In this document: piece after piece, positions 4,639-5,313 of the stretch
How positions within the stretch are numbered: the first letter of the stretch is position 1
Layout of the letters: each line of letters begins with the position of its first letter
DNA from: Paracoccaceae bacterium
GTDB lineage: Bacteria > Pseudomonadota > Alphaproteobacteria > Rhodobacterales > Rhodobacteraceae
Length of the DNA: 5,313 nucleotides
Assembly (NCBI GenBank): GCA_026984895.1
Contig: JALSRF010000038.1
Coordinates: 1 to 5,313, forward strand
Reading direction: 5' to 3'
Program-made: the position numbers and the translations under genes
Notes under the pieces: generated by a model
Seen by the model: only the letters and a program-made list of their open reading frames with translations
What the model was told of the DNA's origin: nothing
Database searches by the model: none

Positions 4639-4692
4639 GCCCGGGCCGCCGCGCGGTCCGGGCCATGAGAATGCGATCAACCGTGACATACT

Positions 4693-5313
4693 CTAGCGGC
4701 CCAGCGCGTTGCCGATTTCGGCCATCAGGCGCAGGGCGTTCTGGGTTCCCGGATCGCTCATCAGGCGGATGGCGCCGCCAAGGCCGCCCTTGGCAGGGGC
4801 GTCCTGCACGCTCTTGTGGGCGTCGCCCAGCGCGCCCAGAAGCGTGGCGAGGGTTTCGCCGATTTCGGGGCGCTCCAGCAGGCGGATCAGGTTCATGAAG
4901 CCCTCGGCGCGGGTGAGGCGGTCGATCAGGATCATGCCTTCGCTCGCCACGCGGGCCAGGCGCGTCACCATGTCGTCGCTCAGCGCGTCCTGGGCGGAAC
5001 CCACAAGGCGCGCCATCTCCACCAGACGGTCCAGATCGCCGTTGTCCACCAGCGCCGCGATTGCCGGCAGGGCATGGGCCACGCCGGAACGGTTGGCCCG
5101 GTCCAGCAGGTCCATGCCGCCGGCCGCGGTTGCCGCCAGGCGGCTCACCATGTCGTCGGTCAGCGCGTCCTGGGCCGAGCCCACAAGGCGCGCCATTTCC
5201 ACCAGCCGGTCCAGATCGCCGTTGTCCACCAGCGCCGCGATTGCCGGCAGGGCGCGGGCCACGCCGGAACGGTTGGCCCGGTCCAGCAGGTCCATGCCGC
5301 CGGCCGCGGTGCT
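4693..5313 (-). CDS. DUF1641-like protein with 60-residue tandem repeats, N-terminus outside window
   Basis: The frame is open to the right edge (Ser-Thr-Ala-Ala-Gly-Gly before the Met at 5295), so the Met codon at 5295 is an internal repeat position, not necessarily the start. In the window are 206 residues. Two adjacent 60-residue units (5295-5116 and 5115-4936) begin MDLLDRANRSGVA and differ at only 7 positions. A diverged third unit starts MILIDRL. The C-terminus GGAIRLMSDPGTQNALRLM to NALGR resembles the DUF1641 signature of a DP-x-x-Q-x-A-L helix near the end. The protein is all-helical with Leu/Ala-rich amphipathic helices, and has no signal peptide or membrane segment in this part. 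DUF1641 proteins are often encoded beside formate dehydrogenase or sulfide:quinone reductase genes; those would lie upstream, off the right edge. The molecular function of the family is not established. Family call moderate, gene call strong. Confidence 0.8.
   Translation of the reverse strand, partial: STAAGGMDLLDRANRSGVARALPAIAALVDNGDLDRLVEMARLVGSAQDALTDDMVSRLAATAAGGMDLLDRANRSGVAHALPAIAALVDNGDLDRLVEMARLVGSAQDALSDDMVTRLARVASEGMILIDRLTRAEGFMNLIRLLERPEIGETLATLLGALGDAHKSVQDAPAKGGLGGAIRLMSDPGTQNALRLMAEIGNALGR
4936..5295 (-). repeat. Two 180-bp coding tandem repeats
   Basis: Two in-frame 180-bp units, 4936-5115 and 5116-5295, lie head to tail inside the DUF1641-like gene. Over the 145 bp at 4971-5115 compared with 5151-5295 I count 7 differences. 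The remaining 35 bp (4936-4970 against 5116-5150) diverge strongly. The bases 5296-5310 again equal 5116-5130, so at least one further unit probably continues beyond the edge. The high DNA identity shows recent duplication or gene conversion between units. Confidence 0.85.

Larger units (their letters stand above)
4307..4692. other. Convergent intergenic spacer rich in inverted repeats
   Basis: No gene is supported here: short open frames in several directions are Arg/Gly/Pro-rich and lack ribosome sites. The spacer separates the SDR gene from the oppositely facing DUF1641-like gene. It holds several stems: CCGGG-ATA-CCCGG (4372-4384); GCGGTGG (4473-4479) with CCACCGC (4497-4503) enclosing the palindrome GGATGCATCC (4483-4492); and the two hairpins listed separately. 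GGGCATGC at 4580-4587 is also complementary to GCATGCCC at 4635-4642. The likely role is transcription termination from both sides, without classical T tracts. Confidence 0.5.

Noticed and set aside
4411..4668. Small gene in the convergent spacer
   Set aside because: Arg/Gly/Pro-rich translation over hairpins, with no ribosome site or similarity that I recognise.

Overview
The window looks like chromosomal DNA of an alphaproteobacterium, most probably a Rhodobacterales relative (Paracoccus/Rhodobacter-like). The reasons are very high GC with GC-rich codon third positions, the family make-up (EnvZ-like kinase, a peroxiredoxin-like CNHC protein, a DUF1641-like protein), and phage genes of a type common in that order. 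This is inference from composition and remembered families; no search was run.

Layout. (1) 1-872, + strand: C-terminal part of a membrane sensor histidine kinase, cut by the window edge. (2) 871-1035: convergent intergenic spacer made of a strict 5-bp periodic array (22 units matching GNCRN) followed by a GC/CA alternating tract. (3) 1036-1590, - strand: complete thioredoxin-fold, peroxiredoxin-like protein. (4) 1591-1965: no gene; hairpins, an ATTTCGC decamer repeat and a 12-bp CCCGGAC repeat. (5) 1966-2684, + strand: a genomic scar. The first half of an OmpR-type winged-helix domain runs in frame into what appears to be the 3' end of a phage gene. An intact small one-TM phage protein follows, then the first 46 codons of a GH108-type endolysin that stops abruptly. 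(6) 2685-2844: an AT-rich patch with a near-consensus sigma-70 promoter and palindromes. (7) 2845-4306, + strand: a two-gene operon, a MarR-family regulator and an extended SDR (NAD-dependent epimerase-like). (8) 4307-4692: convergent spacer full of inverted repeats. (9) 4693-5313, - strand: DUF1641-like protein with near-identical 60-residue tandem repeats, running off the right edge.

How it fits together. The kinase and redox protein are ordinary chromosomal genes facing each other. The middle is a degraded prophage lysis module whose two ends are both broken inside genes. Directly after the right break sits a regulator-enzyme pair with its own low-GC promoter, which suggests that the pair, or at least its promoter segment, arrived separately. 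The MarR protein probably represses its own operon through a palindrome over the -35 element. I do not see a convincing undescribed defence or mobile system. The most unusual items are the 5-bp array, the chimeric prophage scar, and the recently duplicated repeat units in the DUF1641-like gene.
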